Shown: positions 1 through 6,058, counted from the first letter of the stretch. The stretch is DNA of 8,062 nucleotides from an uncultured Lachnospiraceae bacterium (GCA_902796045.1 CADBNQ010000160.1:1-8062); one strand, 5' to 3'. The notes: a model not told the origin generated them from the letters alone. Numbers and translations: made by a program.

Positions 1-10
1 GTAATAAAAA

Positions 11-48
11 CTCCCTTTAACTGAAGAAAAAAACTTCGTTAAAGGGAG
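11..48 (-). terminator. Rho-independent terminator after pilA
   Basis: Arms 11-26 and 34-48 form a 15-bp stem with one bulged base and a seven-base loop. On the minus strand the stem is followed at once by TTTTTATT (10 down to 3), the U-run of an intrinsic terminator. It begins 53 bases after the pilA stop and closes the transcript. There is no matching U-run on the plus strand, so it appears to act in one direction. Confidence 0.92.
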
Positions 49-101
49 ATTAAACTTAAACTAAACTTATATATCCAACAATCACATTATTGACAATGCA
101 T

Positions 102-488
102 TTATTTACCACTAACTGAAATATCACCGGAATTAGTAATAGTAACAACCCAAGAAGTCCAAGTATCTACATAATCAGGAACAATCAACCGGGAAGCACT
201 ACCATCTTTCATAACTTCTAATTCATGACTGCTAAGTTTCCAACTAGCTTCTTTCTGCTTTGCATCTACAGAAACAGACTTGGCTGTAGCTGCTTCATCA
301 TTATTCAGATAATCAGCCACCAGTGTTGCGTATGCAGACCGGATATTGGACAGGTCAGTTGCCTCTCTTGATTTCTCCAGCTGTGCAGAAAAGATCGGGA
401 TCGCGATGGCTACCAGTACAGCGATGATGGCTACAACGATCAGTAACTCAGCCAAGGTGAAACCCTTTTGATTTCTTTTTCTTTCCAT
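102..488 (-). CDS. pilA: Major type IV prepilin (PilA)
   Basis: This is the 128-residue precursor of the structural pilin. The nine-residue basic leader MERKRNQKG ends in the conserved glycine; PilD should cut before Phe10 to give a 119-residue mature pilin. Glu14 is the +5 glutamate and Pro31 the +22 proline, both hallmarks of type IVa-like pilins. Residues 10-34 form the hydrophobic assembly helix. The globular part is short, has no cysteine and so no disulfide-bounded D-region, and ends in beta-like Val/Thr/Ser-rich sequence. The ATG at 486-488 was chosen because GGGAGG lies 6 bases upstream; an in-frame ATG at 528-530 would add 14 residues and has no such site. The 3' half of the gene is clearly more AT-rich than the rest of the window. 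The gene has its own promoter and long leader, and is followed by a terminator. It is the likely main substrate of the whole system. Confidence 0.95.
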   Translation of the reverse strand: MERKRNQKGFTLAELLIVVAIIAVLVAIAIPIFSAQLEKSREATDLSNIRSAYATLVADYLNNDEAATAKSVSVDAKQKEASWKLSSHELEVMKDGSASRLIVPDYVDTWTSWVVTITNSGDISVSGK

Positions 489-494
489 ATTCTT

Positions 495-500
495 CCTCCC
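495..500 (-). promoter_or_regulatory. pilA ribosome binding site
   Basis: GGGAGG on the minus strand lies six bases before the ATG at 486-488. It fixes the pilA start there and makes the leader peptide nine residues long, as expected for a type IV prepilin. Confidence 0.85.
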
Positions 501-523
501 TGTTATTATGATATTTGTGATTG

Positions 524-559
524 GAATCAAACGATCCTCAGCCGATCGTAATTTGATTC
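524..559 (-). repeat. Second leader hairpin, just upstream of the pilA ribosome site
   Basis: Arm 524-536 pairs with 544-559 over 13 base pairs with a three-base bulge and a seven-base loop (537-543). It abuts, and shares 557-559 with, the long inverted repeat, so the two stems could stack. It ends 23 bases upstream of the Shine-Dalgarno. No U-run follows, so it is not an intrinsic terminator. Confidence 0.7.
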
Positions 560-619
560 AGTGGCTTTTAGCAGCTTGCGGACTGCCATGTCATATTTCA
601 AGCTGCAAAAGCAGCTGAA
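557..619 (-). repeat. Long imperfect inverted repeat in the pilA leader
   Basis: The arms 557-578 and 599-619 are complementary over about 19 base pairs, interrupted only by one bulged base and a 2x2 internal mismatch, with a 20-base loop (579-598). In RNA this would be a stable hairpin in the middle of the leader. The 599-619 arm can also fold on itself: AGCTGC and GCAGCT (601-606 and 611-616) flank a four-base loop, giving a smaller, mutually exclusive hairpin. Confidence 0.75.
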
Positions 620-681
620 CGCTCCTATCTTCAAGACGATTCAACACATACAGTTCTTAAATGCTGATGTATACTGAAAGC

Positions 682-697
682 TCTGTCTGATGACAGA
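682..697 (-). repeat. Short perfect hairpin near the leader 5' end
   Basis: TCTGTC (minus strand) pairs perfectly with GACAGA across a four-base loop, starting about 11 nt into the predicted transcript. It could act as a 5' stabilising stem-loop for the pilA mRNA. Confidence 0.55.
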
Positions 698-714
698 CCT
701 ACTATGTCGCTAGT

Positions 715-743
715 ATTATATCATCATCCAAAAATCATTTCAA
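715..743 (-). promoter_or_regulatory. Sigma-A promoter for pilA
   Basis: Reading the minus strand, TTGAAA (738-743) is followed after exactly 17 bases by a perfect TATAAT (715-720). The bases just before the -10 box are TGA, giving an extended -10 element. Transcription should start around 707-709. No other convincing promoter lies nearer to pilA. Confidence 0.85.
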
Positions 744-775
744 GATTATTTTTTTTACATATTATGAATTCTGTG
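744..775 (-). promoter_or_regulatory. A/T-rich UP-element-like sequence
   Basis: Directly upstream of the -35 box the minus strand carries a run of eight A (749-756) followed by further A/T-rich sequence out to about 770. This position and composition fit an UP element contacted by the RNA polymerase alpha subunit, and would strengthen the pilA promoter. Function is inferred from composition only. Confidence 0.5.
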
Positions 776-785
776 ACTCAACAAT

Positions 786-1376
786 TCACTGTGTCTTCGT
801 CGCTTCCTGGTCTTCCGGCAGGCCTGCATCTGGGACGCCGCCTACCATGGTTTCGAAGAAGGTGGCTGTCATGTCCATGCTGGTCTCCCCATCGGCGGCG
901 ATGTTGCAGTTCACGTCCCCAATCAGGCAGCGGTACCGGCTCTGACAGAGGCGGAGCATGATGGCTTCTGCTTCCCGGTAATTGCCGGTCCGGTAGTGGA
1001 GGGAAAAGCTCCTGCGGATCTGGTCGCCGTTTCTGGTGACATCAGAGAAGGATATATTGTAGTCCCTTGTATCGGAGAGGATGTCGCTTAAGAATGCGGT
1101 CTCGTTCTTGCTGTTGTTGTAGCTCTCCATCCTGGAGAGGCTGCCGGATTTCTTGACATCAACAACCTCCTCCTTCATGCCCTTGAGCTGGGACAGTCTG
1201 GCTAATGCCCCGTCGTACTCCGTCTGCAGAGAGTTTTTCTCCGCATTGGAAGACGCGATGGAGTCAGATACATTCCGGTAGACAAAGATGTAATAGACAA
1301 GGCCAAGAAGAACTATGGCCAGGACAAGCAGAAGGATTTTCTCTGTTCTGGTGAAATTTCTGCTCATGATCTTCAT
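786..1376 (-). CDS. pilO: PilO-like membrane protein
   Basis: This 196-residue protein has PilO topology: a short cytoplasmic N-terminus, one membrane helix (about 13-33), a predicted coiled coil (about 38-72) and a compact alpha/beta domain (about 95-175) containing FSLHYRTGNYREAEAIMLRL, similar in style to the ferredoxin-like domain of PilO. PilO pairs with PilN at the membrane to form the alignment complex. Three cysteines (144, 150, 157) cluster in the C-terminal domain. I chose the ATG at 1374-1376 because AGGAGG lies 10 bases upstream, inside the last codons of pilN; the second ATG (1365-1367) would be too far away. The TAATG overlap with pilN indicates coupled translation. This is the last gene of the machinery operon. 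Sequence identity to characterised PilO cannot be judged by eye, so topology and context carry the call. Confidence 0.8.
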   Translation of the reverse strand: MKIMSRNFTRTEKILLLVLAIVLLGLVYYIFVYRNVSDSIASSNAEKNSLQTEYDGALARLSQLKGMKEEVVDVKKSGSLSRMESYNNSKNETAFLSDILSDTRDYNISFSDVTRNGDQIRRSFSLHYRTGNYREAEAIMLRLCQSRYRCLIGDVNCNIAADGETSMDMTATFFETMVGGVPDAGLPEDQEATKTQ

Positions 1377-2194
1377 TAGTTACCCACCTCCTCCAGCTGC
1401 TGTTCTACCTGCTTGGATCCGTTGAAGCTCTCGCCAAGATTCTCCAGATTGTCTGCCTGCTCCTTTAAGATATTGCCCTGTCCGCCCTGCTGGTTCTGAT
1501 TCGATGAGGACTGACCTGTCTGGCCTGTCTGTTCAGTCTCAGGCTTCTTCAGATAGATGATAAAATCTGCGGCAACATCAGAGAGATCCTGTTGTTGCTG
1601 CTTGCTCTTGTTGGCGGTAGATATGATACATTGATCAACGATCGGATCCTGCTCCAGGAGCCTTGACACTTCATTGAGCTCCCTGAGGGAGGTGCCATTG
1701 ACCCGAAGCTTCAGGATGTTGCCGGTGAGGTTCCAGTTCTTGGTGGTATCACCGGTGCCCAGGACCCTTTCAAGGAGTTTCATGACCTTGACCCTGTCTA
1801 CCAGACCAAGCTCTTCTTCTGTCATGCCTGAGTAGGTATAGTGGGCATAGTCATCAGCAACCTCGTCATAGGTTGCGATCGTGGCATAGACCCCCTGCAG
1901 CTTAGACTGAAGATCTGCGACCTCATTGGTGGCGTTGACCGCAGCCAGGATCTTGTCCACGACCATGAACTTGCCGAAGAGCAGTACAACGATCACCAGG
2001 ATGGCGATCACCGGCCCCAGCCTGCTCATGGAAACAGCGCTGTCCGGCTTGATGACCAGGTTGATGGATTTCTTGACCGGCATCTTTCCCCGGGGCTTTC
2101 CGGCCCGGGCGACCTTTTTGCCTTTGGAGGTCTTCTCTTTATTGTCTGGTTGATTCTTTTCTTTTTTAGGCTTATATAACTTTAACGTTGGCAT
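1376..2194 (-). CDS. pilN: PilN-like membrane protein with basic N-terminal extension
   Basis: This is a 272-residue bitopic membrane protein. Residues 7-43 are strongly basic. KSINLV (42-47) matches the short INL motif by which PilN binds PilM, but here it is preceded by about 40 extra residues. One membrane helix lies near 59-80. A helical or coiled-coil stretch follows (about 82-115), then an alpha/beta domain (about 130-216) of the ferredoxin-like type expected for PilN. Residues 196-240 are rich in Gln, Ser and Gly, and the C-terminus (241-272) is again helical and acidic. The start ATG at 2192-2194 has a strong GGGAGG site. The TAA stop overlaps the pilO ATG by one base. The assignment relies on the INL motif, topology and position between pilM and pilO, since primary sequence in this family is poorly conserved. 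The long N- and C-terminal extensions are unusual compared with proteobacterial PilN. Confidence 0.82.
   Translation of the reverse strand: MPTLKLYKPKKEKNQPDNKEKTSKGKKVARAGKPRGKMPVKKSINLVIKPDSAVSMSRLGPVIAILVIVVLLFGKFMVVDKILAAVNATNEVADLQSKLQGVYATIATYDEVADDYAHYTYSGMTEEELGLVDRVKVMKLLERVLGTGDTTKNWNLTGNILKLRVNGTSLRELNEVSRLLEQDPIVDQCIISTANKSKQQQQDLSDVAADFIIYLKKPETEQTGQTGQSSSNQNQQGGQGNILKEQADNLENLGESFNGSKQVEQQLEEVGN
1387..1394 (-). promoter_or_regulatory. pilO ribosome binding site inside the pilN end
   Basis: A GGAGGAGG run formed by the Glu-Glu-Val codons near the end of pilN lies about 10 bases before the overlapping TAATG. It supports the first ATG of pilO and coupled translation of the two partner proteins. 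Confidence 0.7.
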
Positions 2195-2212
2195 ACAGTT
2201 GTCCTCCCGGTC

Positions 2213-3253
2213 TTATTGGAAAGTAATGCCGATGGCCTGCACGTAGCTGCTGCAATCCGGAATCTTTTTCCCTCCCGGAACAAGCTCTGCTCCTGAGTGC
2301 ATTTCCATATCAAGCATCTCATCTATGGCCTCAGTCAGGGGGCGGATGAGGGCGCCGCCTCCGCACAGCCACAGGTCTGAGAGTGCGCTGTCCGGATTGC
2401 TGAAACGGTAGAAATTGAGGGCCCGCATCAGTTCGATCGCGATATTCTCATAGGCTGTCAGACATTCCTCCCTCTCCTGGCAATTCTCAAAATTACTCAT
2501 CAGGTAGGTGTGGGCCAGGTGAGAGTCGACTCCAAAGGCATCCGCCAGGACACCGTCCAGAGAGGACAGGCCGATCTCCAGTACACGGGTGGCCATGTGC
2601 CGGTCTTTCTTATACATATACATGCGGATGGATTCATAACCCAGATCCAGGATGCCGAACTCATCTGTCGTCTTCGACAGGAACTCTTTCCGTGCCCTGA
2701 TCAGGGAGATATAGGCGCTTAAGGTCGGCGCCGCCACGGTCATCTTAAGGCCCGCTTTCCGGAGGACGGAAGCAGCCTCCTCCACGGTCTCCCGCTGCAC
2801 TCCGACAGCCATGAGCTCCATCTCTCCCATATTAATCTCCTGGTCTTCCTCTCCTTCCATGTTCTCGATGACAGGCTTGTCCTCCAGGTCAGACCTGCTT
2901 AAGACTGCATAATCGAAGACATAGTCCTGGACTTCCCCTGTGATGTAGTCATTGAACTCAAAAGGAAGATTGTAGACCAGCTGGTCTATGGTCATCAGGG
3001 GCAGCTTTACATTCTTCACATAGACCATCTCATTGGGCAGGACATAGGCTGCCACATTGGCCTTCATATGATTGTCCTTCATAACCTGCCTGATCAGATC
3101 TGCCATGACCTCCTCCGAGGTGATCCTGCCTTCCTTGATCAGGTTCTTGGGCATGGCCGCGGAGGCCGTTCTCAAAACCCGTTCACCATTCACCAGGGCA
3201 AGCTTGAGCTGGTCATATCCAATATCAACTCCAAGAATCGTTTTGTTTGCCAT
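2213..3253 (-). CDS. pilM: PilM actin-like ATPase of the pilus alignment complex
   Basis: PilM is a cytoplasmic, actin/FtsA-like nucleotide-binding protein that docks onto the PilN N-terminus and connects the PilB/PilT/PilC motor to PilN-PilO. The 346-residue length is typical. The actin-fold signatures are clear: phosphate-1 loop GVDIGYDQLKLAL (8-20), phosphate-2 loop ILDLGYESIRMYM (201-213) and adenosine motif LWLCGGGALI (294-303). The segment between about 120 and 145 is acidic and looks like an insertion or flexible loop. The ATG at 3251-3253 has GGAG 8 bases upstream. The gap from pilD is 67 bp, the largest inside the operon. It is AT-rich but contains no promoter I can defend. The TAA stop lies 18 bp before pilN. 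FtsA was considered and rejected because of the adjoining pilN and pilO. Confidence 0.92.
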   Translation of the reverse strand: MANKTILGVDIGYDQLKLALVNGERVLRTASAAMPKNLIKEGRITSEEVMADLIRQVMKDNHMKANVAAYVLPNEMVYVKNVKLPLMTIDQLVYNLPFEFNDYITGEVQDYVFDYAVLSRSDLEDKPVIENMEGEEDQEINMGEMELMAVGVQRETVEEAASVLRKAGLKMTVAAPTLSAYISLIRARKEFLSKTTDEFGILDLGYESIRMYMYKKDRHMATRVLEIGLSSLDGVLADAFGVDSHLAHTYLMSNFENCQEREECLTAYENIAIELMRALNFYRFSNPDSALSDLWLCGGGALIRPLTEAIDEMLDMEMHSGAELVPGGKKIPDCSSYVQAIGITFQ

Positions 3254-3320
3254 AGTTTCAACTCCATACTATCGTTTGTTTATTTTAAATCCAGCAAAAA
3301 TTGCCGAAAAAAGGGTTCAT

Positions 3321-4112
3321 TTATATCAGCATACCCTGATACCAGCTGATCAGCGGCCCTCCGTAGAGCATGACCACTGCCGCTGCGAGGGCAATCCAAG
3401 GCCCGAAGGGAAATGCCTTCTCCTCGCTCTTCCTCCTGATGACAATCTGAAAGATCAGTCCTGTCAGACAGGCTGTGATCATCACAAATAAAGTACCGAT
3501 CATCCCCATGTAGAGGCCGATCACGCCAAAGAGCTTGATATCTCCGCCTCCCAGAGACTCTCTGCCGAGGACCCGGTCCATGATCAGGGAGACCAGGAGC
3601 AGGCCGCCGCCATAGACCAGCATGGCCAGTAGGTGAAAGCCCAGGTCTGCCCACCCCTGTAGAAGGAAGGGGGCAAAAGCAATCCAGACCAGGATGGCTA
3701 TGATATGACAGCCGTCCGGAATGATCATGGCATCGATGTCTGTCAGAGTAAGCAAAAAGAGCAGACATAAAAATATATAGTTCCTCAGGCCCAGGAGGGT
3801 CAGGTCAAACTGCAGGAAACAGAGGATCATGATCAGGGCAAAGGACAGCTCTGTCAGCGGATACCTGACGGGAATCTTCTCCCCGCAGTGGCGGCATCGT
3901 CCTTTCAATATGATCCATCCGAAGACCGGGATCAGCTCCAGGACACCAAGTTCATGTCCGCAGGAGGTACAGTGGCTCCGGCCGGAAAGGAAGGACTCCC
4001 CATGGGTGATCCGCCAGGCTGCGCAGTTCAGGAAAGACCCCATGCAGGCGCCCAGGCAGCCTGCCAGGAAGATACCATAGATCAGCAATGGCCTGTATTC
4101 ATAGATGGACAT
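3321..4112 (-). CDS. pilD: PilD prepilin peptidase / N-methyltransferase
   Basis: This is the polytopic membrane aspartic protease that removes prepilin leader peptides and N-methylates the new N-terminus. At 263 residues it has normal family length. The N-terminal GSFLNC..WR segment (25-34) and the zinc-binding pair C48-x2-C51 and C73-x2-C76 mark the methylase domain. The catalytic aspartates are expected at D125 in LTLTDIDAMIIPD and D191 in GGGDIK, both present. FPFGPW (234-239) is a family C-terminal motif. I chose the ATG at 4110-4112 because GAGGTG sits 8 bases upstream and the protein then begins just before the first membrane helix. An in-frame ATG at 4143-4145 would add 11 residues inside the previous gene. 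The start shares one base with the upstream stop (TGATG), which suggests translational coupling. The expected substrate in this window is pilA, and perhaps the gene just upstream. Confidence 0.96.
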   Translation of the reverse strand: MSIYEYRPLLIYGIFLAGCLGACMGSFLNCAAWRITHGESFLSGRSHCTSCGHELGVLELIPVFGWIILKGRCRHCGEKIPVRYPLTELSFALIMILCFLQFDLTLLGLRNYIFLCLLFLLTLTDIDAMIIPDGCHIIAILVWIAFAPFLLQGWADLGFHLLAMLVYGGGLLLVSLIMDRVLGRESLGGGDIKLFGVIGLYMGMIGTLFVMITACLTGLIFQIVIRRKSEEKAFPFGPWIALAAAVVMLYGGPLISWYQGMLI

Positions 4113-4831
4113 CACTTCTTCACCTCGTAGGCATCTCCGCTCCACCCGTCGTTGGACCGCCAGATGGCACAGTAGTTTTTATCTGCATAGACAAAGTAGC
4201 AGATATCCCCGTCGGGTACATTTCCCATCCCTTTCCGGGCATACCTGGCGGAGAAGGTAAAATCTCCTGCCACCCCGTAGAAAGACACCGTGCCCTTATA
4301 GCCGTTGGTGGTGTCTGTCCCCCGGTGGATCATCTCCTCCTCTTTGACCCTCTTACAGGAAAGCTTCTTACTGTTGACTGTGATTCGGACAGATTCAGGT
4401 TCCGGGTTTCCGCTGCTGATCAGCTTTGCCCTGGCTTCAGTCAACTGTCCCAGTGCATAGGAAGCGTTCAGTCTGGTACATAAGGCCTTATCTTTATCAT
4501 GGAGGCCGCAGACAGGTTCATAGATTCCCTTATCGTTCTTAATGAGATAGACGTTGCCGCCGGTGGGACAGATCTTCTCCCTGGCAGGCATCACATCGTT
4601 GAGGGTGCCTCTTGCCTCCTCCACACTGCCTTCCTTGTAGCGGTTGAGGTACTCGATGATCAGACCGTCTCTGGCAGTTTTCATGGCCTGCTCACAGCCT
4701 ATGACCTCTGACTGGTGCCTGAAGGCCCTGCTTACAGGAACGGCAGCAACGATCAGCAGGATGATGATCAGAACAAGAAGGATGAGAACCACCCGGTTGA
4801 TACCGCCACGGTTATTATTCTTACTCTTCAT
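4112..4831 (-). CDS. Atypical minor pilin / pseudopilin-like membrane protein
   Basis: I do not recognise a named family with certainty. The 239-residue protein has a short basic N-terminus ending RGG (8-10), one hydrophobic helix (about 13-33), then a soluble domain, which is the architecture of a type IV prepilin. The helix continues into an amphipathic stretch with Cys46. Segments around ICPTGGNVY (87-95) and VCGLHD (107-112) resemble the CP.GG.Y and C..H elements seen in some Firmicute pilin-like proteins. The usual Glu at position +5 after the cleavage glycine is missing, and +1 would be Ile rather than Phe or Met, so processing by PilD is uncertain. Seven cysteines (46, 88, 108, 118, 159, 211, 221) are notable. 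It sits 6 bp after pilC, and its stop overlaps the pilD start by one base, so it is translated with the machinery. A tip or priming minor pilin, or an uncleaved anchor protein, are the main options. Confidence 0.7.
   Translation of the reverse strand: MKSKNNNRGGINRVVLILLVLIIILLIVAAVPVSRAFRHQSEVIGCEQAMKTARDGLIIEYLNRYKEGSVEEARGTLNDVMPAREKICPTGGNVYLIKNDKGIYEPVCGLHDKDKALCTRLNASYALGQLTEARAKLISSGNPEPESVRITVNSKKLSCKRVKEEEMIHRGTDTTNGYKGTVSFYGVAGDFTFSARYARKGMGNVPDGDICYFVYADKNYCAIWRSNDGWSGDAYEVKK
4119..4126 (-). promoter_or_regulatory. pilD ribosome binding site
   Basis: GAGGTG lies within the last codons of the upstream prepilin-like gene, 8 bases before the ATG at 4110-4112. It decides the pilD start against an in-frame ATG 33 bases upstream. 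Confidence 0.75.
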
Positions 4832-4837
4832 AGGTCA

Positions 4838-6058
4838 TCACATCCCGTTGTACATGGAAAACATGGCTATGTAGATCGCAACAACTATGTAACCTGCTAC
4901 AAGACCCATAAAGATCAGGGTGGCGGGTTCCAGCTTGGCCAGAGCGTCAGCTGTGGCCTGCTCCAGCTCTGAATCATAGTAATCTGCCGTCATGTTAAGA
5001 GTGGATTCAAGTTCTCCACTCTGCTCTCCTACCGCCGCCATATCGACGAGGATATCCGGCAGGCATTCTGCTTCCCTCAGGCTCTTTCCCAGGGTATTAC
5101 CCACCTCCAGCTTGGCGGTGATCTTACTCACTTCCGTGCTGATAAAATAGTTGGACAGGGTCCGGGCAGTAATATTCACAGACTTGGTCATAGGCAGGCC
5201 TGCCTGCAGCATCATGGTCATAGTGTTGGCAAACTGGCTGGCTGCATTTAAGATATTGATGTTGCCGAGCACCGGCAGCTTCAGCATCAGCTTCGCCAGG
5301 TTCATCCTGCCGTTTTCCGTGTTGCCGTAAAGCTTGACCGCGATCACAACCACTATGATGAAGATCGCGATATGGATCCAGAAGTGACGGAAGAAGTTGG
5401 ATATAATGACAAGGGACATGGTGATGGCCGGAAGCTCCGACCCCTGGTCTGCAAATACTGCGATAAAGGTCGGTACAACCTTGACCATCAGGACAATAAC
5501 TACTGCCACGGCAAGGAGCATGACGAAGGTGGGGTAGATCATGGCACCCCGCACCTTTCCCTTCATCTTCATCTGCTTGGTGTAGTGCTCTCCGATGGAT
5601 TCAAAGGCTGTGTCCAGATTACCGGCTTCCTCCCCGGCCCGGACTGTCTCAAGAAAGGTCAGGGGGAGAAGGTTTTTACCCCGGTCGGCAAAGCTGGCAG
5701 ACAGGGTACGTCCGGATTCCACATCCTCCCCCACCTGCTCCAGAATCCCTTTCAGTACCTTGTCAGGCATCCTCTGGCCGATGAGCTGGACCGTCCTGGA
5801 GATCGGGATGCCGGCCTTTAAGATGACGGCAAACTGACTGCACATCAGAGTAAAGGCCTTATCATTCAGCTTTTTCCCTCCGATATCTCCGCTGAGAAAT
5901 GTTGCAACCTTCCCCTTGGGAGACACCTCACCCAGCTGCAATACGATCGGATAATTCTGCTTTAGCTTTGCAGCAGCGTCCATCTGGTCAAAACCCTCTA
6001 TGACACCGGAAACCTGATTTCCGTCTCTTGAGATGGCTGTGTATTTATAAGTATTCAT
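4838..6058 (-). CDS. pilC: PilC/GspF inner-membrane platform protein
   Basis: This 406-residue polytopic membrane protein has the standard length and layout of PilC/GspF. It forms the platform on which PilB and PilT act and through which pilin subunits enter the fibre. There are two repeated cytoplasmic GspF domains, near residues 66-170 and 268-378. Their shared segments are visible: LKAGIPISRTV (80-90) matches LQAGLPMTKSV (284-294), and AGEEAGNLDTAF (141-152) matches VGEQSGELESTL (343-354). Hydrophobic segments are near 172-196, 214-242 and 379-401. The start ATG at 6056-6058 has only a weak AGGA-type ribosome site, but an in-frame TAG two codons upstream rules out a longer protein. The TGA stop is 6 bp before the next gene. 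Assignment to a T4P rather than a type II secretion system rests on neighbours such as pilT and pilMNO. Confidence 0.95.
   Translation of the reverse strand: MNTYKYTAISRDGNQVSGVIEGFDQMDAAAKLKQNYPIVLQLGEVSPKGKVATFLSGDIGGKKLNDKAFTLMCSQFAVILKAGIPISRTVQLIGQRMPDKVLKGILEQVGEDVESGRTLSASFADRGKNLLPLTFLETVRAGEEAGNLDTAFESIGEHYTKQMKMKGKVRGAMIYPTFVMLLAVAVVIVLMVKVVPTFIAVFADQGSELPAITMSLVIISNFFRHFWIHIAIFIIVVVIAVKLYGNTENGRMNLAKLMLKLPVLGNINILNAASQFANTMTMMLQAGLPMTKSVNITARTLSNYFISTEVSKITAKLEVGNTLGKSLREAECLPDILVDMAAVGEQSGELESTLNMTADYYDSELEQATADALAKLEPATLIFMGLVAGYIVVAIYIAMFSMYNGM

Larger units (their letters stand above)
489..708 (-). promoter_or_regulatory. Long structured 5' leader of pilA mRNA
   Basis: From the predicted start near 708 to the pilA ATG the untranslated leader is about 220 nt, far longer than needed for a ribosome site. 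It contains three inverted repeats, at 682-697, 557-619 and 524-559, described separately. The last 23 bases before the Shine-Dalgarno are AT-rich and look unstructured. I looked for the conserved bases of c-di-GMP-I and c-di-GMP-II riboswitches, which are common ahead of clostridial pilus genes, and did not find them. There is no run of U after any of the hairpins, so attenuation by a classical terminator is not evident. Confidence 0.6.

Noticed and set aside
489..530. A longer pilA starting at 530 with 14 extra N-terminal residues
   Set aside because: The strong GGGAGG site fits the ATG at 486-488, and that start gives a normal nine-residue prepilin leader.
489..708. c-di-GMP riboswitch (class I or II) upstream of pilA
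   Set aside because: Position and context fit, but the conserved core sequences of either class are not visible by eye; a covariance-model search would decide.
744..785. Terminator after pilO
   Set aside because: Only a four-base-pair stem can be drawn just after the stop and no U-run follows on the minus strand; the T-run there is on the plus strand.
704..961. Plus-strand open frame across the pilO 3' end and the intergenic gap
   Set aside because: Its product is low-complexity, rich in Arg, Ser and Pro, and reads as the complement of pilO; there is no ribosome site or family resemblance.
3254..3320. Possible promoter in the AT-rich pilD-pilM gap
   Set aside because: A TAAAAT can be found, but no acceptable -35 box lies at the right spacing; the hairpin there has only a four-base-pair stem.
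3280..3768. Minus-strand open frame overlapping pilD in another frame
   Set aside because: It overlaps the catalytic half of pilD and its translation, rich in His, Arg, Pro and Gly, has no family pattern.
4113..4145. A longer pilD starting at 4145
   Set aside because: The GAGGTG site and the TGATG overlap support the ATG at 4110-4112; the extra residues lie inside the preceding gene and precede the usual PilD N-terminus.
5192..5205. Perfect 14-bp palindrome inside pilC
   Set aside because: It lies in codons for a conserved GspF-domain segment (QAGLP), is isolated, and palindromes this short arise by chance in GC-rich coding sequence.
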